The notes under the pieces are model-generated. The model did not search any database, was not told the origin of the DNA, and saw only the letters and a list, made by a program, of their open reading frames with translations. A stretch of DNA of 32,803 nt, taken from NCBI GenBank assembly GCA_949288045.1, contig CASEIC010000029.1, positions 1-32,803 of the forward strand, written 5' to 3'. Both the position numbers and the translations under genes were made by a program. Within the stretch, counting starts at the first letter, position 1. Each line of letters opens with the position of its first letter. This DNA is from an uncultured Mycoplasma sp. GTDB lineage: Bacteria; Bacillota_I; Bacilli_A; Mycoplasmatales; Metamycoplasmataceae. Below, piece after piece: positions 30,828-32,803 of this stretch.

Positions 30828-32545
30828 GCCATAACTTCATTTTCATTTGGATTTTCTAAATATTTTAGATTATCAACATATTGAATAGATACAACCACAT
30901 AAGGGCTTCTTCTTTTTGTTTTATAGAAATAAGGTTTAATTCTTTCTTGAATTAATTTTTTTAATTTAGCACTATTTCAATTATCAGTGTTTTTAATGTT
31001 ATATAAAACAACACCGTGCACAAGCTTTCTAATTTCTGAAATTATTTCAGATGAAGATTTTACATAAATTGTTCCACGAGTAATAATTTTTGCTCTTCCA
31101 ACAATTTCTTTTTTAACTCTATCAATTAGCATTGACACATACACAAATCCATTTTCACCAAGTTGTTCTCTTTCGTTTATTAATTTAGTATTTTTTACTG
31201 ATGCAATTTCTCCATCAATATAAACAGGAGATGATTCTATAACTTTATCTGTTTTGTAAACTTTTCTGTCCAACATTTCATAAACTTCACCATGTGAAGG
31301 AATTACAACATTTTCCGCTTTAACTCCTGCTTTAATTGCTGTTTGGCCATGAACAACAGACATTCTAAATTCTCCGTGATATGGGAAGAAATATGTTGGT
31401 TTTGTAAGTTCAAACACTTTAGTATGTTCATCTTGGTAAGCATGACCTGATGTATGTAAATATCCATCAATTCTATTTTCTTTTATGTTTGCACCTAATT
31501 TATATAAATCATTAATTAATAATTCAATCTTAATTCTATTACCTGGAATTGGAGAAGATGAGAAGATAATTAAATCATTATGTTTAATAGAAACTTGTGG
31601 GTGTTTTCCTTCTGCCATTTTTGCTAAACCAGCAAGCGGTTCACCTTGTGATCCTGTTGTTAGAATTAATAATTCATTATCATCATATTTGGACATTTGT
31701 TTTTTATCAATAAATACAGAATCATCAACATCAATATGTCCCAGTTGTCTTGCAATATTAATTCCATTAACCATTGATCTACCAAAAGCAACAACTTTTT
31801 TCTTCATTTCTTCAGCTATTTTTATAATTGCACTTATTCTTGACATATTAGAAGCAAACATTGTAATAATGATTTTTTTTGGAGCTTGTTCCATATATTC
31901 TCTAATAGCTTTTAAAATATCTTTTTCACTTGGTGAGTGATGAGGTCTCATGGCATTTGTTGAATCAGAAAATAGAATTGTTAAATCCTCATCTCCGATT
32001 CTTTTTAATTTATCAAAGTCAGTGTAGGAACCGATTGGAGTGTAATCAATTCTAAAATCACCTGTAAATAAGATAGATCCATTTCTATTACTAAATCTAA
32101 TACCAAATGCATCTGGTATTGAGTGTTGTGCAGCTCAAAAATCAACTTTCATATCTCCAAATGTAAGTTCTAAATCTTTGTTTATTTCAATTCATTCAAT
32201 ATTTGTTTTAATTTTTCTTTCATCTAATTTAAATTTAATGTATTGAATACCAACCGGAGGTGCAACAATTCTTTTAATATCACAATGTTGTACCAAATAA
32301 ACAATACCTCCCATATGGTCTTCGTGTCCGTGGGTTAAAAATAATCCTTGTATTCTTTTTTGGTTGTCAATTAAATATTGATAGTCAGGAATAATTCCTT
32401 TAATACCTGTTAGTGAACCATTTGCAAATTGAATACCTGCATCTAAGATAAAAATTTGATCATCATGTTCAATAACACAAGTAGATTTTCCAATTTCTTG
32501 GAATCCACCTAATCCAAAGAATTTGGTAGCTTTATCATTATTCAT
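30824..32545 (-). CDS. rnj: Ribonuclease J
   Basis: A 573-residue metallo-beta-lactamase/beta-CASP ribonuclease, the major 5'-3' exonuclease and endonuclease for mRNA turnover and RNA maturation in Mollicutes. Motifs: GLGGFQEIGKS at the start, the zinc site LTHGHEDHMGG (His72, His74, Asp76, His77), AAQHSIPDAFG, FTGDFR (Asp), the beta-CASP blocks SDSTNA, TMFASNMSRI, LTTGSQGEP and HTSGHA, then the C-terminal domain. AAAAGGAG precedes the ATG. Several Trp are TGA. It is convergent with the unknown gene at 30114, overlapping it by 4 bases. Confidence 0.96.
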
Positions 32546-32690
32546 AAAAAAACTCCTTTTAAAACTTATATTTAGTTTAATTATTATTTTTTATTAATCA
32601 AATGTTTTAAATTATTAATAATTATAATATAAATCTTTTATATTTAATAATTATTATGAAAGATAAAAAGTTACCAAAATAAATACCAAT

Positions 32691-32717
32691 AATAAAAAAC
32701 CAGGAATTTCTCCCTGG
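32691..32717 (-). terminator. Terminator-like hairpin reading leftward
   Basis: CCAGG (32700-32704) and CCTGG (32713-32717) form a G/C stem, rare in this DNA. Read on the minus strand it is followed by TTTTTTATT, the form of a rho-independent terminator. No minus-strand gene is visible between it and the right edge, so what it would terminate is unclear; it may also act as a hairpin in the plus-strand leader of the next gene. Confidence 0.5.
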
Positions 32718-32718
32718 C

Positions 32719-32757
32719 TGTCCTTGTAAAATTAATTTAACCAACAAAGAAAGGACA
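32719..32757 (+). promoter_or_regulatory. Long-range stem over a ribosome-site-like sequence
   Basis: TGTCCTT (32719-32725) pairs with AAGGACA (32751-32757). The 3' arm includes AAAGGA, the only purine-rich site before the ATG at 32768. The 25-base loop is A/T-rich. Confidence 0.35.
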
Positions 32758-32767
32758 ATTACATTAT

Positions 32768-32803
32768 ATGCAATTTACAAACATTAGTGAAAAAGAACTT
32801 GAA
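32768..32803 (+). CDS. Start of an unidentified gene, cut by the window edge
   Basis: Twelve codons, MQFTNISEKELE, open to the end of the window. AAAGGA lies 12-13 bases upstream, a long spacing. Too short to name; the lack of any stop and the upstream structured leader support a real start, but only weakly. Confidence 0.5.
   Translation, partial: MQFTNISEKELE

Noticed and set aside
31485-31940. 151-codon open frame on the plus strand
   Set aside because: It is antisense to the beta-CASP part of RNase J.

Overview
The window comes from a Mollicute (Mycoplasma/Mesoplasma/Spiroplasma type; genus not resolved). It is very AT-rich. Almost every long gene reads through internal TGA codons where its family has tryptophan, and genes are packed with stop/start overlaps. 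A phosphotriesterase-type lactonase beside Ula genes is known to me from M. synoviae and M. agalactiae relatives.

Layout. 1-2264: end of ung, a uracil permease on the minus strand, a short IMPACT-family gene, and the SRP RNA (ffs). 2265-5635: an AT-rich gap with two TTTTCCACA boxes (candidate oriC or dnaN regulatory region), then dnaN, a YaaA-type S4 gene, argS and rpoE. 5632-9739: two divergent surface-protein genes, a single-pass membrane protein (minus) and an 897-residue lipoprotein (plus). 9740-19278: two ascorbate-type PTS clusters. The first is IIA-IIB-IIC plus an anchored unknown. The second is lactonase-IIC-IIB-IIA-ulaD-ulaE-ulaF, a route from an imported phosphorylated lactone or ascorbate-like acid to D-xylulose 5-phosphate. 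Both clusters start with the same short RNA element directly at the transcript 5' end. 19279-20044: a terminator, a frameshifted small membrane-protein remnant and a promoter.

20045-22061 is the most interesting part. A 12-codon gene ending in Asn (MIPSTWAVNVFN) lies directly upstream of one long ORF that fuses a MccB-like peptide adenylyltransferase to a MccF-like self-immunity carboxypeptidase. This is the architecture of a microcin C-type peptide-nucleotide antibiotic, compressed to two genes and written in the UGA=Trp code. I know of no description of such a system in Mollicutes. No exporter gene is visible next to it.

22154-32803: manA, a HAD phosphatase, an unknown protein, a Ca2+-type P-ATPase, nicotinate phosphoribosyltransferase, gapN, an unknown protein, RNase J (minus) and the first 12 codons of a further plus-strand gene. 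Several genes here have a TATAAT box only about 7-12 nt upstream of ATG and no Shine-Dalgarno sequence, so leaderless mRNAs look common. I saw no tRNA, CRISPR array or insertion sequence.
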